A stretch of 64,000 nt of DNA from Christiangramia gaetbulicola (GCF_003054225.1 NZ_QBKQ01000002.1:62001-126000); one strand, 5' to 3'; counted from the first letter of the stretch, positions 43,769-53,304 are shown. Notes: generated by a model not told the origin, from the sequence alone. Translations and numbers: made by a program.

Positions 43769-45241
43769 TTATTGATTGTTTTTTAAAACCCAGGTATCTT
43801 TAGAACCACCACCTTGAGAGGAATTAACTATTAGATTTCCTTTTTGTAAGGCCACACGGGTGAGTCCACCTTTTAGCACAAAGTCCTTTCCAGCGCCAAG
43901 TAGGGTAAAGGTCCTTAGATCTACATGCCGCGGCTCGAAGCATTCATTTTCTTCGATATAAGTTGGGTGGACAGATAGCGACATGATGGGTTGGGCGATA
44001 TATTTTCTCGGACTTGCCTGTATGGTTTTTTTGACTTCTTCGATCTCATCCTTACTAAGCCGGTTCCCGATAGAAATTCCATAACCACCTGCTTCATCAA
44101 CAGGCTTAATGACCAGGTTATGCACATTCTCCAGTACATATTTTAATTCATCTGGCCTGCTGCAATGATAGGTAGGCACATTATTTAAAATCGGCTCTTC
44201 ATCTAAATAATATTTAATGATCTCTGGCATATAGGTATAGATTGCCTTATCATCTGCCACACCGGTACCTGGAGCATTTACCAGGCAAACATTTCCTTTT
44301 TTATAGGAAGCCATTAATCCCGGAACACCTAAAGCCGAATCTGGTTTGAATTCCAGTGGATCGATGAATTGATCGTCTATCCTTCTATAGATAACATCTA
44401 CTTTCTCCGGACCGTTGATCGTTTTCATGTATACAAAGTCATTTTCTACAAACAGGTCACGTCCTTCTACCAATTCCACGCCCATGGCCTTGGCCAGGTA
44501 GGAATGCTCGTAGTAAGCCGAATTATATATCCCAGGAGTGATGACCACACAATTTGGTACATCAACGCCTTTGGGTTTTACGGTTTCCAGGATCTCCAGC
44601 AGATTCTCGGCATAGTCGGTTACCGTATGAGCCTGGTAATGATTGAAAACGCCGAATAATGCTCTTTTTAAAGCTGTTCTATTACAAATCACATAACTAA
44701 CTCCGGAAGGACATCTGATGTTATCTTCCAGCACATAATACTTTCCGTCTGAATGTTTTATAAGGTCTGTTCCTGAAATATGGTTATAGATCCCGCCGGG
44801 TGGATCGAAGCCGTTCATTTGATCCAGGTAATTTTCTGAAGAACTAATAAGGTCTAATGGAACAATTCCTTCTTTAATGATATTCTTATCATGATAAAGA
44901 TCCCAGAGAAAGGCATTAAGCGCTTTACTTCTTTGCAAGACTCCCTTTTCTATTACTTCCCATTCCTCCGGATCTATGATCCTGGGAAACAGATCGAATG
45001 GAAATATCTTTTCCTTGATCTCATGATCTCCATAGACCTGAAAAGTAATACCCTGGTTAAAAAAGGAAGATTTGGCTTTATTGTTTAATCTTCCGAAATC
45101 CTGTGCCGAATGCTCGCTATAAAGTTCGAATAAGGTTTTGTAGGTCTGCCTTACATTGTCATTTTCATCAAAGATCTCATCATAGAGTTTTGGATCACGG
45201 TTATAAGATTCGAAAGTGGGATTATCATTATTGCTTTTCAT
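43769..45241 (-). CDS. Circularly permuted type 2 ATP-grasp protein
   Basis: 490-residue ATP-dependent ligase-like protein (COG2308). Typical segments: PFDLFPRIIDPEEWEVIEKGVLQRSKALNAFL in parts (residues ~80-110), YYVLEDNIRCPSGVSYVICNR, GRDLFVENDFVYMKT and VIKPVDEAGGYGISIG (ATP loop region). Such enzymes are predicted to ligate amino acids or peptides. First gene of the ATP-grasp/alpha-E/transglutaminase operon. Product unknown. Confidence 0.92.
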   Translation of the reverse strand: MKSNNDNPTFESYNRDPKLYDEIFDENDNVRQTYKTLFELYSEHSAQDFGRLNNKAKSSFFNQGITFQVYGDHEIKEKIFPFDLFPRIIDPEEWEVIEKGVLQRSKALNAFLWDLYHDKNIIKEGIVPLDLISSSENYLDQMNGFDPPGGIYNHISGTDLIKHSDGKYYVLEDNIRCPSGVSYVICNRTALKRALFGVFNHYQAHTVTDYAENLLEILETVKPKGVDVPNCVVITPGIYNSAYYEHSYLAKAMGVELVEGRDLFVENDFVYMKTINGPEKVDVIYRRIDDQFIDPLEFKPDSALGVPGLMASYKKGNVCLVNAPGTGVADDKAIYTYMPEIIKYYLDEEPILNNVPTYHCSRPDELKYVLENVHNLVIKPVDEAGGYGISIGNRLSKDEIEEVKKTIQASPRKYIAQPIMSLSVHPTYIEENECFEPRHVDLRTFTLLGAGKDFVLKGGLTRVALQKGNLIVNSSQGGGSKDTWVLKNNQ

Positions 45242-45435
45242 AGATCAGGATTTGCCATAAAATACAAATAAATTGCTTCATTTTCAGTTAATTGACTGAA
45301 AGCTTGCGAAAAATTGCAGATAATCAACTAAACACTCAGGAAAATATATATTAAAGGCAAATACATAGATCCTATTGTGAATACCGAATTTTAGAAAAAA
45401 GACATTTTAAATTTTACCTTAGCATTTTAGAAAAA

Positions 45436-46470
45436 ATGACCATGAAAGAAATAGACCTAAGAAGTGATACCGTAACCAGACCAACCAAAGGAATGTTGCA
45501 GGCAATGATGACCGCAGAAGTAGGGGATGATGTGTATAAAGAAGATCCAACCATAAATGCATTGGAGAAAAAACTTGCAGACATGTTCGGTAAGGATGAA
45601 GCTTTGTTCTTTCCTACGGGAAGTATGGCTAACCAGGCCGCGATCAAACTGCATACCCAGCCTGGAGAACAATTAATCTGTGATAAATGGGCTCATGTCT
45701 ATAATTACGAAGGTGGTGGAGTATCGTTTAATAGCGGAGTTTCCTGTAAACTCGTTGATGGAGTTCGCGGTATGATCAAAGCAGAGCAGGTTGAAGAAAG
45801 CATTAATCCACCAGATTTTTATCATAGTCCGTTAACCACCCTGGTTTGTCTTGAGAATACTACCAATAAAGGTGGTGGTGCCTGTTATGATCTGGAAGAG
45901 ATCAAAAAGATAAGAAAGGTGTGCGATAAGCATGATCTGGGATTGCATCTTGATGGGGCTAGACTATTTAATGCTATCGTTAAAAATGATGAAGATCCTA
46001 AAGATTACGGGAAGTTGTTCGATACTATTTCGGTATGTCTTTCCAAGGGTCTTGGTATTCCAATGGGTTCCGTGCTGATTGGTAAAAGTGAATTGATGAA
46101 GAACGCCATCAGGGTTCGTAAGGTTCTGGGTGGTGGAATGCGCCAGGTTGGTTTTATGGCTGCGGCCGGAATTTATGCTTTAGACAATCATTTAGAGCAA
46201 TTGAAAAAGGATAACGAAAGAGCCTCTGAAATTGCTGAGGTTCTATCATCACTCCATTATATAGGAAAAGTAGAACCTGTAGAAACCAATATTATCATTT
46301 TTTACCTGAAAGACGCTGAAAATGAAAAAGCATTTATGGATAAACTTTCTGAAAATAATGTAAGGATAAGTAATATGGGGCAGGGGAAATTAAGGATCGT
46401 GACCCACCTTGATTATTCCGAAGAAATGCACCACTACTTTTTGTCGATGCTTCAGAAGATCCATCTGTAG
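45436..46470 (+). CDS. ltaE: Low-specificity threonine aldolase
   Basis: PLP-dependent cleavage of threonine or allo-threonine to glycine and acetaldehyde. 344 residues, fold type I. N-terminal IDLRSDTVTRPTKGM is the family signature; the PLP lysine lies in SVCLSKGLGIPMGSVLIG near residue 205, and GLHLDGARLFNA carries the cofactor-binding Asp. Alternative ATG two codons later (45442) would drop two residues. No strong promoter box found upstream. Confidence 0.93.
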   Translation: MTMKEIDLRSDTVTRPTKGMLQAMMTAEVGDDVYKEDPTINALEKKLADMFGKDEALFFPTGSMANQAAIKLHTQPGEQLICDKWAHVYNYEGGGVSFNSGVSCKLVDGVRGMIKAEQVEESINPPDFYHSPLTTLVCLENTTNKGGGACYDLEEIKKIRKVCDKHDLGLHLDGARLFNAIVKNDEDPKDYGKLFDTISVCLSKGLGIPMGSVLIGKSELMKNAIRVRKVLGGGMRQVGFMAAAGIYALDNHLEQLKKDNERASEIAEVLSSLHYIGKVEPVETNIIIFYLKDAENEKAFMDKLSENNVRISNMGQGKLRIVTHLDYSEEMHHYFLSMLQKIHL

Positions 46471-46553
46471 TTTTAATTAAACTTAACTAAAGATTAGCAG
46501 GGGTTTAATAAGGTTGAGGTTTAATTTCAGTTATTTTTCATAAAAATTGATTT

Positions 46554-47069
46554 ATGAAGAATTTGAAACCAAGACAGGAAGTGCCGGAACTTATTGTAAA
46601 GACCACCAAAGGTTTAAAATGGGATCTTCGGGATAATCAGCCGGAAAATTTTACCATGCTTATTTTTTACAGAGGGATACATTGCCCGGTGTGTAAGAAG
46701 TACCTGGAAGAATTGAACACGAAGATCGAAGATTTTAGAGATAAAGGTGTTAACGTAATTTGCGTAAGTTCAAATAACGAAGAGTTGGCGCAGAAGACCG
46801 TCGAAGAATGGGATATCGATAAACTCGATATTGGTTATGATTTCAGTATTGATGAAGGTAGAAAATGGGGGCTATTTATTTCGGAAGCGATAAAGGATTC
46901 TGAGCCTGAAGTTTTTCTGGAGCCGGCCCTTTTCCTCATAAGACCAGATAATACTTTGTATTCTGCCAGCATTCAGTCAATGCCTTTCGCCAGACCAAAA
47001 TTTGATGAATTATTGAGATCCATCTCATTTGTGATAAAAGAAGATTATCCCGCCAGGGGAGAAGCCTAA
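46554..47069 (+). CDS. Peroxiredoxin/AhpC-TSA-like thiol protein
   Basis: 171-residue thioredoxin-fold protein. The redox site is FYRGIHCPVCKKYLEEL near residue 38, a CPVC pair at the position of the peroxidatic cysteine; NVICVSSNNEELAQKT follows as in AhpC/TSA proteins. It is a peroxiredoxin-like (rather than typical 2-Cys) branch with an extra cysteine and no obvious signal peptide. Likely reduces peroxides or disulfides in the cytosol. Followed by a strong terminator. Confidence 0.85.
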   Translation: MKNLKPRQEVPELIVKTTKGLKWDLRDNQPENFTMLIFYRGIHCPVCKKYLEELNTKIEDFRDKGVNVICVSSNNEELAQKTVEEWDIDKLDIGYDFSIDEGRKWGLFISEAIKDSEPEVFLEPALFLIRPDNTLYSASIQSMPFARPKFDELLRSISFVIKEDYPARGEA

Positions 47070-47073
47070 AAAT

Positions 47074-47107
47074 AAAAAAGCCCGGAAATAAATTCCGGGC
47101 TTTTTGT
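47074..47107. terminator. Bidirectional intrinsic terminator
   Basis: GCCCGGAA (47080-47087) pairs with TTCCGGGC (47093-47100), with an A-run before and T-run after, between the convergent peroxiredoxin-like gene and ybaB. Confidence 0.88.
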
Positions 47108-47123
47108 TTTATTAGAGAAATGC

Positions 47124-47450
47124 CTATTTCATAAGATCATTCATTCCCGGGATATCTGGCATACCATCCTTAGCAGCCGCTCCTATTTCAGCTTCATTTA
47201 TTTTGGTAGCTTTTTCAATTGCTTTGTTCATTGTTAGAACCAGGTAATCTTCTAGTTGTTCCTTATCTTCAAGCAAGGAATCATCTATAGAAATATTCTT
47301 AACTTCTCTGTTGGCAGTAATGGTCACTTTTAAAAGTCCGTCACTGGTTTGTTCATCTACAAGAACAGAATTTAATCTTTGCTTAGTTGCATCTACTTTT
47401 TCTTGGGCTTCCTTCAGTTTATTCATCATGCCCATCATATCTCCAAACAT
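47124..47450 (-). CDS. ybaB: YbaB/EbfC nucleoid-associated protein
   Basis: 108-residue DNA-binding dimer. Helix-strand-helix pattern with [25 protein letters not shown] at the start, [20 protein letters not shown] in the middle and a Met/Gly/Asp-rich end ([12 protein letters not shown]), as usual. Not next to dnaX/recR, its common neighbours elsewhere. Single gene with its own promoter box. Confidence 0.94.
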   Translation of the reverse strand: MFGDMMGMMNKLKEAQEKVDATKQRLNSVLVDEQTSDGLLKVTITANREVKNISIDDSLLEDKEQLEDYLVLTMNKAIEKATKINEAEIGAAAKDGMPDIPGMNDLMK

Positions 47451-47476
47451 ATTTTTCGATTTAAAATTTATGATTT

Positions 47477-47484
47477 CAAATTTA
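47477..47484 (-). promoter_or_regulatory. Candidate -7 box of ybaB
   Basis: Reverse strand reads TAAATTTG (TAnnTTTG), 27 bases upstream of the ybaB start. Confidence 0.45.
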
Positions 47485-47511
47485 CTAAATTACCGCATCA
47501 AACCAGTCAAA

Positions 47512-49638
47512 ATGAAAAGACTATTAGTATTTCTATTAGGATGCGTTACATTTGCATCCGCGCAAAACAAAAATGATTTGAAAAAAGATATTGAAGCCCC
47601 AAAAGCAAAGAAAGTAGCTAAAGAGCTCGAGAAGCATGGTGATGTAAGGATAGATAATTATTTCTGGATGAATCAGCGTGAAGATCCTGAAGTTATTGCC
47701 TATCTGGAGGCCGAAAATGATTATAACGATAAAATGACCTCGCATACGAAAGAATTTCAGGAGAAATTATTCGAGGAAATGAAAGGCAGGATAAAGGAGG
47801 ATGATGAATCTGTGCCCTATAAACTTAACGGTTACTGGTATATCACTCGTTTCGAAAAAGGTTATGACTACCCGATCTATTCGAGAAAGAAAGAAACCCA
47901 GGATGCGCCTGAAGAGGTTATGTTCAATGTGAATAAAATGGCTGAAGGGTATGAATATTACAGTTTAGGAGGATTAAATGTTAGTCCAGATAATAAACTA
48001 GTAGCCTTTGGAACCGATACCTTAAGCCGGAGAAAATATACCATCAGGATCAAGAATCTTGAAACCGGAGAGATCTATGATGAAGAGATCAAAAATACCA
48101 CTGGTGGTTCTACCTGGGCCAATGACAATAAAACGCTTTATTATACCAAAAAAGATACTCAAACCTTAAGGTCTTACAGGATCTATAAACATATTCTGGG
48201 AACCGATCCTGAAAAGGATGAATTGGTATTTGAAGAAGAAGATGAAACTTTTAATACTTACGTATATAAGTCTAAATCCCGCGAATATATTATCATTGGT
48301 TCGCATAGTACGCTTACTACGGAATATCGTTTTCTGGATGCTGATAAACCTGAAGGAGAATTTAAGATATTTCAGCCGAGAGTAAGAGGCCTCGAGTATA
48401 GCATTTCTCATTTTGAGGATCATTTTTATGTAGTTACCAATAAAGATGAGGCTACCAATTTTAAACTGATGAAAACACCGGTTGATAAGACCGGAATGGA
48501 AAATTGGGTAGATGTGATACCTCACAGGAAAGATTTTCTTCTTGAGGATATCGATATTTTTAAAGAATATCTGGTAGTTAGTGAACGTACAAATGGCCTT
48601 AATAAGATAAGAATCATAAAATGGGATGACAGTAAGGAATTTTATATTCCTTTCGATAATGAGACCTACACCGCTTATACTTCTATTAATCCAGATTTTG
48701 AGACAGATATGTTGAGGTATACCTATAACAGTCTTACCACACCAACTTCAGTTGTTGAATATAATATGAAGACAGGGGATAAGGTGGTTCTGAAAGAGCA
48801 GGAAGTTCTGGGCGGAAAATTCGATAAGGATAATTATGTTTCAGAAAGGCTTTGGGCTACCGCCGAAGATGGAACGCAAATTCCGGTTTCTCTGGTTTAT
48901 AGAAAAGGAACCAAGAAAGACGGAAACAGTCCTTTATTGCAATATGCTTATGGTTCTTATGGTTCAACGATAGATCCGTATTTTTCTTCGGTTAGATTAA
49001 GTTTACTGGATCGCGGATTTATTTATGCGATAGCACATATACGTGGAGGTGAATACCTTGGCCGTGAATGGTATGAAGATGGGAAACTGTTCACTAAGAA
49101 AAATACTTTTACAGATTTTATAGATGTTTCTAAATTCCTGGTCAGGGAGAATTATACTTCTTCTAATCACCTTTATGCCATGGGTGGTTCTGCCGGTGGT
49201 TTATTAATGGGCGCGGTTGTAAATCTAGCTCCGAATCTTTATAACGGGGTCATTTCTGCGGTACCTTTCGTAGACGTAGTAACTACTATGCTAGACGATA
49301 GTATTCCGCTTACAACGGGTGAATATGATGAATGGGGAAATCCTAATGAGCAGGAATATTATGAATACATGAAGTCCTATTCGCCCTATGATAATGTTGT
49401 GGCTCAGGAATATCCAAATATGCTGGTAACAACTGGTCTGCACGATTCACAAGTGCAATACTGGGAACCTGCAAAATGGGTTGCCAAACTAAGAGAGCTG
49501 AAGACAGATGATAATATACTCTTGCTGCATACCAATATGGATGCAGGTCATGGAGGAGCTTCCGGAAGGTTCGAAGCACTAAAGGAAGTAGCTGAAGAAT
49601 ACGCGTTTTTACTGGATTTAGAGGGTATAAATCAATAA
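47512..49638 (+). CDS. ptrB: Oligopeptidase B-like prolyl oligopeptidase (S9A), exported
   Basis: 708 residues with a signal peptide (MKRLLVFLLGCVTFASAQ). N-terminal beta-propeller starts after HGDVRIDNYFWMNQREDPEV; the C-terminal hydrolase domain has catalytic Ser560 in GGSAGG, with LTTGEYDEWGNP and the His in MDAGHGG. These match oligopeptidase B, which cleaves after Arg/Lys in short peptides. Start fixed at ATG 47512; an upstream in-frame start would overlap ybaB and lose the signal peptide. Periplasmic location inferred. Confidence 0.92.
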   Translation: MKRLLVFLLGCVTFASAQNKNDLKKDIEAPKAKKVAKELEKHGDVRIDNYFWMNQREDPEVIAYLEAENDYNDKMTSHTKEFQEKLFEEMKGRIKEDDESVPYKLNGYWYITRFEKGYDYPIYSRKKETQDAPEEVMFNVNKMAEGYEYYSLGGLNVSPDNKLVAFGTDTLSRRKYTIRIKNLETGEIYDEEIKNTTGGSTWANDNKTLYYTKKDTQTLRSYRIYKHILGTDPEKDELVFEEEDETFNTYVYKSKSREYIIIGSHSTLTTEYRFLDADKPEGEFKIFQPRVRGLEYSISHFEDHFYVVTNKDEATNFKLMKTPVDKTGMENWVDVIPHRKDFLLEDIDIFKEYLVVSERTNGLNKIRIIKWDDSKEFYIPFDNETYTAYTSINPDFETDMLRYTYNSLTTPTSVVEYNMKTGDKVVLKEQEVLGGKFDKDNYVSERLWATAEDGTQIPVSLVYRKGTKKDGNSPLLQYAYGSYGSTIDPYFSSVRLSLLDRGFIYAIAHIRGGEYLGREWYEDGKLFTKKNTFTDFIDVSKFLVRENYTSSNHLYAMGGSAGGLLMGAVVNLAPNLYNGVISAVPFVDVVTTMLDDSIPLTTGEYDEWGNPNEQEYYEYMKSYSPYDNVVAQEYPNMLVTTGLHDSQVQYWEPAKWVAKLRELKTDDNILLLHTNMDAGHGGASGRFEALKEVAEEYAFLLDLEGINQ

Positions 49639-49653
49639 TTAAAAAATTTGCCT

Positions 49654-49661
49654 TAAATTTG
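49654..49661 (+). promoter_or_regulatory. Candidate -7 box of the cysteate synthase-like gene
   Basis: TAAATTTG matches TAnnTTTG, 56 bases before the ATG at 49717; no TTTG at the expected -33 spacing. Confidence 0.4.
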
Positions 49662-49716
49662 ACCGGCCTCAATAAGTTTTTCTTTGAAGGGCCTTTTGTA
49701 TAAAGAACTTCGATTT

Positions 49717-50757
49717 ATGAGAGAAGACTTAAAGGTTTATGACCACGTATTACAGCTTGTAGGTAATACGCCATTAGTTCACTTAAATAAAATTACTCAA
49801 GGGTTTAAAGGTGACTATTTTGCTAAAATAGAATCTTTTAATCCTGGACACTCCTCCAAAGACAGGATCGCCCTGCATATTATTGAAGAAGCTGAAAGAA
49901 AAGGCATCTTAAAACCTGGTGATACCATTATAGAGACTACTTCAGGTAATACTGGATTTAGTATTGCCATGGTAAGCTGCATAAAGGGATATGAATGTAT
50001 TCTAGCAGTTAGTTCTAAATCTTCACAGGATAAGATCAATATGCTGAAGACAATGGGAGCCAAGGTATATGTTTGCCCGGCAAACGTTCCTGCAGATGAT
50101 CCGCGTTCTTATTACGAGGTAGCAAAGAGACTTCATAGCGAGATTAAAGGTTCAGTTTATATCAATCAGTACTTCAATGAATTGAATATTGATGCTCATT
50201 ACCTTTCTACTGGTCCCGAAATATGGAAACAAACTGAAGGAAAAATCACACATTTAGTGGCATGTAGCGGAACTGGAGGTACTATATCTGGTACGGCTAG
50301 ATTTTTAAAAGAGCAAAACCCAGATATTAAAGTTCTGGGGATAGATGCTTTTGGATCTGTACTGAAGAAATATCACGAAACTCGCGAATTCGATGCTGGG
50401 GAAATTTATCCTTACCGAATAGAAGGATTAGGTAAAAACCTTATTCCAACAGCTACAGATTTCGATGCGATCGATAAATTTATAAAAGTAAGCGATGAGG
50501 ACGCAGCCCATACCTCACGGGAGCTGGCAAGGACCGAAGGTCTTTTTGTTGGTTATACCAGTGGTGCGGCGATGCAGGGATTAGAACAGTTTAACGAAGA
50601 AGGGGAATTCGATGAGAATTCCAATGTCGTGATCATTTTTCCAGATCACGGATCAAGATATATGAGTAAGATCTACAGCGATGAGTGGATGAACGAGCAA
50701 GGATTTTTTGATACTCAGCACGAAACCAGCTCGCAGTCTATAGACCTTATCAAATAA
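49717..50757 (+). CDS. Cysteine synthase-family PLP enzyme, probable cysteate synthase
   Basis: 346-residue fold-type II PLP enzyme of the cysteine synthase/cystathionine beta-synthase family. PLP lysine is Lys48 in GHSSKDRIA; the phosphate-binding loops are TTSGNTG (74-80) and SGTGGTISG. It lacks a C-terminal CBS pair. The family includes ordinary cysteine synthase and the cysteate synthase of sulfonolipid makers. I favour cysteate synthase because an alpha-oxoamine synthase of the cysteate-acyltransferase type lies 139 bases downstream. The alternative, cysteine or cystathionine synthesis, is open without biochemistry. Start set at ATG 49717. Confidence 0.75.
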   Translation: MREDLKVYDHVLQLVGNTPLVHLNKITQGFKGDYFAKIESFNPGHSSKDRIALHIIEEAERKGILKPGDTIIETTSGNTGFSIAMVSCIKGYECILAVSSKSSQDKINMLKTMGAKVYVCPANVPADDPRSYYEVAKRLHSEIKGSVYINQYFNELNIDAHYLSTGPEIWKQTEGKITHLVACSGTGGTISGTARFLKEQNPDIKVLGIDAFGSVLKKYHETREFDAGEIYPYRIEGLGKNLIPTATDFDAIDKFIKVSDEDAAHTSRELARTEGLFVGYTSGAAMQGLEQFNEEGEFDENSNVVIIFPDHGSRYMSKIYSDEWMNEQGFFDTQHETSSQSIDLIK

Positions 50758-50778
50758 AAGTTTTTAACACTTATTAAC

Positions 50779-50809
50779 AAAAGCATCCTATACTTTGTAG
50801 GATGCTTTT
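50779..50809 (+). terminator. Intrinsic terminator
   Basis: AAAAGCATCCTA (50779-50790) pairs with TAGGATGCTTTT (50798-50809), followed by a T-rich tract; ends the cysteate synthase-like transcript. Confidence 0.88.
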
Positions 50810-50841
50810 GTTTTTCTTAGATTTCGATGTTTATAATTTAC

Positions 50842-50874
50842 TTTGTAGAATTGAGCCAAATTTCAGTATTTTTG
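50842..50874 (+). promoter_or_regulatory. Strong promoter of the alpha-oxoamine synthase gene
   Basis: -33 TTTG (50842-50845), 21-base spacer, -7 TATTTTTG (50867-50874), 22 bases before the ATG. With the terminator before it, this shows the gene has its own transcript. Confidence 0.72.
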
Positions 50875-50896
50875 CGGCTCGTCTAAAAAATGACCG

Positions 50897-52159
50897 ATGA
50901 AGGATTTATTTGATAAAATTTACAAAGACAAAGGACCGCTAGGTAAATGGGCTGAGCAGGCAGAAGGATACTTCGTTTTTCCAAAATTGGAAGGACCAAT
51001 TTCTAACCGTATGAAATTTCGCGGAAAGGAAGTGATCACATGGAGTATTAATGACTACCTGGGACTAGCCAATCATCCTGAAGTTCGTAAAGTAGATGCA
51101 GAAGCTGCCGCTGAGTATGGTTCTGCTTATCCTATGGGAGCGAGAATGATGAGTGGTCATACAGATCTTCATGAAAAATTACAGGATGAACTTGCTTCTT
51201 TTGTACACAAGCAGGCAGCCTACCTATTAAATTTTGGATACCAGGGGATGGTTTCTACCATCGATGCCCTTGTTTCTAAGCAGGATGTGATCGTATATGA
51301 TGTAGATGCACATGCATGTATCATTGATGGAGTAAGATTGCATTTAGGTCAGAGATTTACCTATAAGCACAACGATATGGAAAGTATCGAAAAGAATCTT
51401 CAACGTGCTACCAAGATCGCAGAACAAACCGGTGGAGGAATCTTATTGATCTCTGAAGGTGTTTTTGGAATGCGTGGTGAGCAGGGTAAATTGAAGGAGA
51501 TCGTTGAGCTTAAGAAAAAATATAACTTTAGATTATTCGTAGATGATGCTCATGGTTTTGGTACTCTTGGTAAAACAGGAGCCGGAGCAGGTGAGGAGCA
51601 GGGAGTACAGGACGAAATAGACGTATATTTCGCCACTTTCGCAAAATCACTGGCTAGTACAGGAGCATTTATCGCTGGAGATAAAGAGATCATAGATTAT
51701 TTAAAATATAATCTTAGATCACAAATGTTCGCTAAATCACTGCAAATGCAGTTGGTGGTTGGAGCATTGAAGCGTCTTGATATGCTAAGAACTATGCCAG
51801 AGCTTAAAGAAAAGCTTTGGGAGAACGTAAACGCATTACAAAACGGATTAAAAGATAACGGATTCGATATTGGAACCACACAAAGTTGTGTGACTCCGGT
51901 ATACCTTAAAGGAAGTATCCCAGAAGCTATGGCTTTGGTTAAGGATCTTCGTGAGAATCATGGTGTATTCTGTTCTATCGTTGTATACCCGGTAATTCCA
52001 AAAGGATTGATCCTTCTTAGAATGATCCCGACGGCAACGCATACTTTACAGGATGTTGAGGAAACTGTTGAAGCTTTCTCTGCAATTCGTGAAAGACTAG
52101 AAAATGGTACTTATAAAAGACTATCAGCTTCAGTAGAAGCAGCGATGTCTAATAAGTAA
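50897..52159 (+). CDS. Alpha-oxoamine synthase family, probable cysteate-fatty acyltransferase (CFAT)
   Basis: 420-residue fold-type I PLP enzyme of the alpha-oxoamine synthase family, which condenses an amino acid with an acyl thioester. PLP lysine is Lys250 in FATFAKSLAS; VDDAHGFGTLG (D216, H219) binds the cofactor, DAHACIIDG supplies the stacking His. The start MKDLFDKIYKDKGPLGKWAE and MGARMMSGHTDLHEKL match the Flavobacteria enzyme required for capnine synthesis, which joins cysteate with an acyl chain. Serine palmitoyltransferase (sphingolipids) is the main alternative, but the cysteine-synthase-like gene beside it favours cysteate. Cytosolic or peripheral membrane. Confidence 0.78.
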   Translation: MKDLFDKIYKDKGPLGKWAEQAEGYFVFPKLEGPISNRMKFRGKEVITWSINDYLGLANHPEVRKVDAEAAAEYGSAYPMGARMMSGHTDLHEKLQDELASFVHKQAAYLLNFGYQGMVSTIDALVSKQDVIVYDVDAHACIIDGVRLHLGQRFTYKHNDMESIEKNLQRATKIAEQTGGGILLISEGVFGMRGEQGKLKEIVELKKKYNFRLFVDDAHGFGTLGKTGAGAGEEQGVQDEIDVYFATFAKSLASTGAFIAGDKEIIDYLKYNLRSQMFAKSLQMQLVVGALKRLDMLRTMPELKEKLWENVNALQNGLKDNGFDIGTTQSCVTPVYLKGSIPEAMALVKDLRENHGVFCSIVVYPVIPKGLILLRMIPTATHTLQDVEETVEAFSAIRERLENGTYKRLSASVEAAMSNK

Positions 52160-52178
52160 TCACAATATATTCAGATAT

Positions 52179-52211
52179 AAAAAAGGCCCTGCGAATTGCG
52201 GGGCCTTTTTA
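52179..52211. terminator. Bidirectional intrinsic terminator
   Basis: AAAAGGCCCTGC pairs with GCGGGGCCTTTT (one G-T pair), with A- and T-runs outside; between the CFAT-like gene and the convergent outer-membrane protein. Confidence 0.88.
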
Positions 52212-52229
52212 GTTTGAAGTATTTTCGGG

Positions 52230-53198
52230 TTATTCTCCTCCATCGTCATCGATGACACCATCACCCTCGTCCTTGTTCAATTCTTCACTTCGCTGTCTTC
52301 TTTTATTGCCTTCACTTGATTCTTCCAGGAATTCATCCACCTTATGAAGATCAAATCTATACGAAACACCGGCTGCTACCTGCCATTTTGATGGAGTGTC
52401 CTTAAAATTTACCAGGCCGGAAATATCGAACTGGAAATCTTCACCTATTAAATAAGCTCCACCTGCGCGCAAGATATCATCAGCATAAAGATCGCTCTTT
52501 ATGCCCTGGTATTCCCCAAAAATAGCCATGTTCTCAGTTAAGGTATGGGTGACCGTTATGATTCCTGTATAAGACCTGTAGTCTTCAGAAAGTTTATCGG
52601 CAATGAGATTCAATACCAGTACCCAGCGTCCCCAGTTATTTTGGGTAATGATGGCTGCTTTCGGACTAAATTTTCCTTCTCCTTCATACAAATAGGGATT
52701 CTCGCCGAAAGAAAAGTTAGCGCCGGCATATATTGAAATTGCCGGGATCAGGGTTTTCCATTTGAAACGTTGATTAGCCTTCCAGCTGTATAGATTTGGT
52801 TTGTCTTCTTTCAGACTTTTATGAGGGTCAAAAATGAGGTATTTCGCGCCTATGGTATTCGATTTGAAATTCCTGATAGTAGATTCGCTGGTAACACCCA
52901 GGAAATCCCTGTAAATGTCCTGTGACTCAAATGAACCGGTAAGATTCAATTCCAGGTTTTCAAAAAGCAATCCATATCTCAATTGGTAATCTACTCCCCA
53001 GATATCGGTGTCGGTACCAAGTCCCGTATGTTCTTCGCTTCCAAAATAAGGCCCGGTTTCAATCTGTATCACATTGGTTCCAACAGCGAAAGCTCCCTGG
53101 GATTGTCCTGGCCTATTCGAATTAATAGTTTCAGTATATTGAGCGTGGAGATTGGTAGCAATAATTAGAAAGAGGCTAAGTATGGCTGATTTACGCAT
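52230..53198 (-). CDS. Outer-membrane protein, MetA-pathway-of-phenol-degradation type
   Basis: 322 residues with a signal peptide (MRKSAILSLFLIIATNLHAQ). The mature protein has an opening TETINSNRPGQSQGAFAVGTNV segment and a set of amphipathic beta strands, matching the Phenol_MetA_deg-like transporter family of outer-membrane barrels; in Bacteroidetes these are widespread and have no phenol link. A charged Glu/Asp tail ends the protein. Start at 53198 fits the signal peptide. Function unknown. Confidence 0.8.
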   Translation of the reverse strand: MRKSAILSLFLIIATNLHAQYTETINSNRPGQSQGAFAVGTNVIQIETGPYFGSEEHTGLGTDTDIWGVDYQLRYGLLFENLELNLTGSFESQDIYRDFLGVTSESTIRNFKSNTIGAKYLIFDPHKSLKEDKPNLYSWKANQRFKWKTLIPAISIYAGANFSFGENPYLYEGEGKFSPKAAIITQNNWGRWVLVLNLIADKLSEDYRSYTGIITVTHTLTENMAIFGEYQGIKSDLYADDILRAGGAYLIGEDFQFDISGLVNFKDTPSKWQVAAGVSYRFDLHKVDEFLEESSEGNKRRQRSEELNKDEGDGVIDDDGGE

Positions 53199-53219
53199 AA
53201 TTGGTCGGGTTAGGTCTCT

Positions 53220-53227
53220 CAAAGATA
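53220..53227 (-). promoter_or_regulatory. Candidate -7 box of the outer-membrane protein gene
   Basis: Reverse strand reads TATCTTTG (TAnnTTTG), 22 bases upstream of the start at 53198. Confidence 0.5.
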
Positions 53228-53282
53228 TAAGATTTATTATAATTTTATAGCTGAAGCTTCCCTGATTGTGGAGGCTTATTTT

Positions 53283-53290
53283 TATTTTTG
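53283..53290 (+). promoter_or_regulatory. Candidate -7 box of the DUF4834 gene
   Basis: TATTTTTG matches TAnnTTTG, 15 bases before the ATG at 53305; no good -33 box. Confidence 0.4.
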
Positions 53291-53304
53291 CAAAAAGATT
53301 TAGA

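Noticed and set aside
47311-47511. N-terminal extension of oligopeptidase B
   Set aside because: It would overlap ybaB antisense and hide a good signal peptide; ATG 47512 is better.
50897-52159. Serine palmitoyltransferase as first choice
   Set aside because: Kept as alternative; the N-terminal features and the adjacent cysteine-synthase-like gene fit cysteate acylation better.
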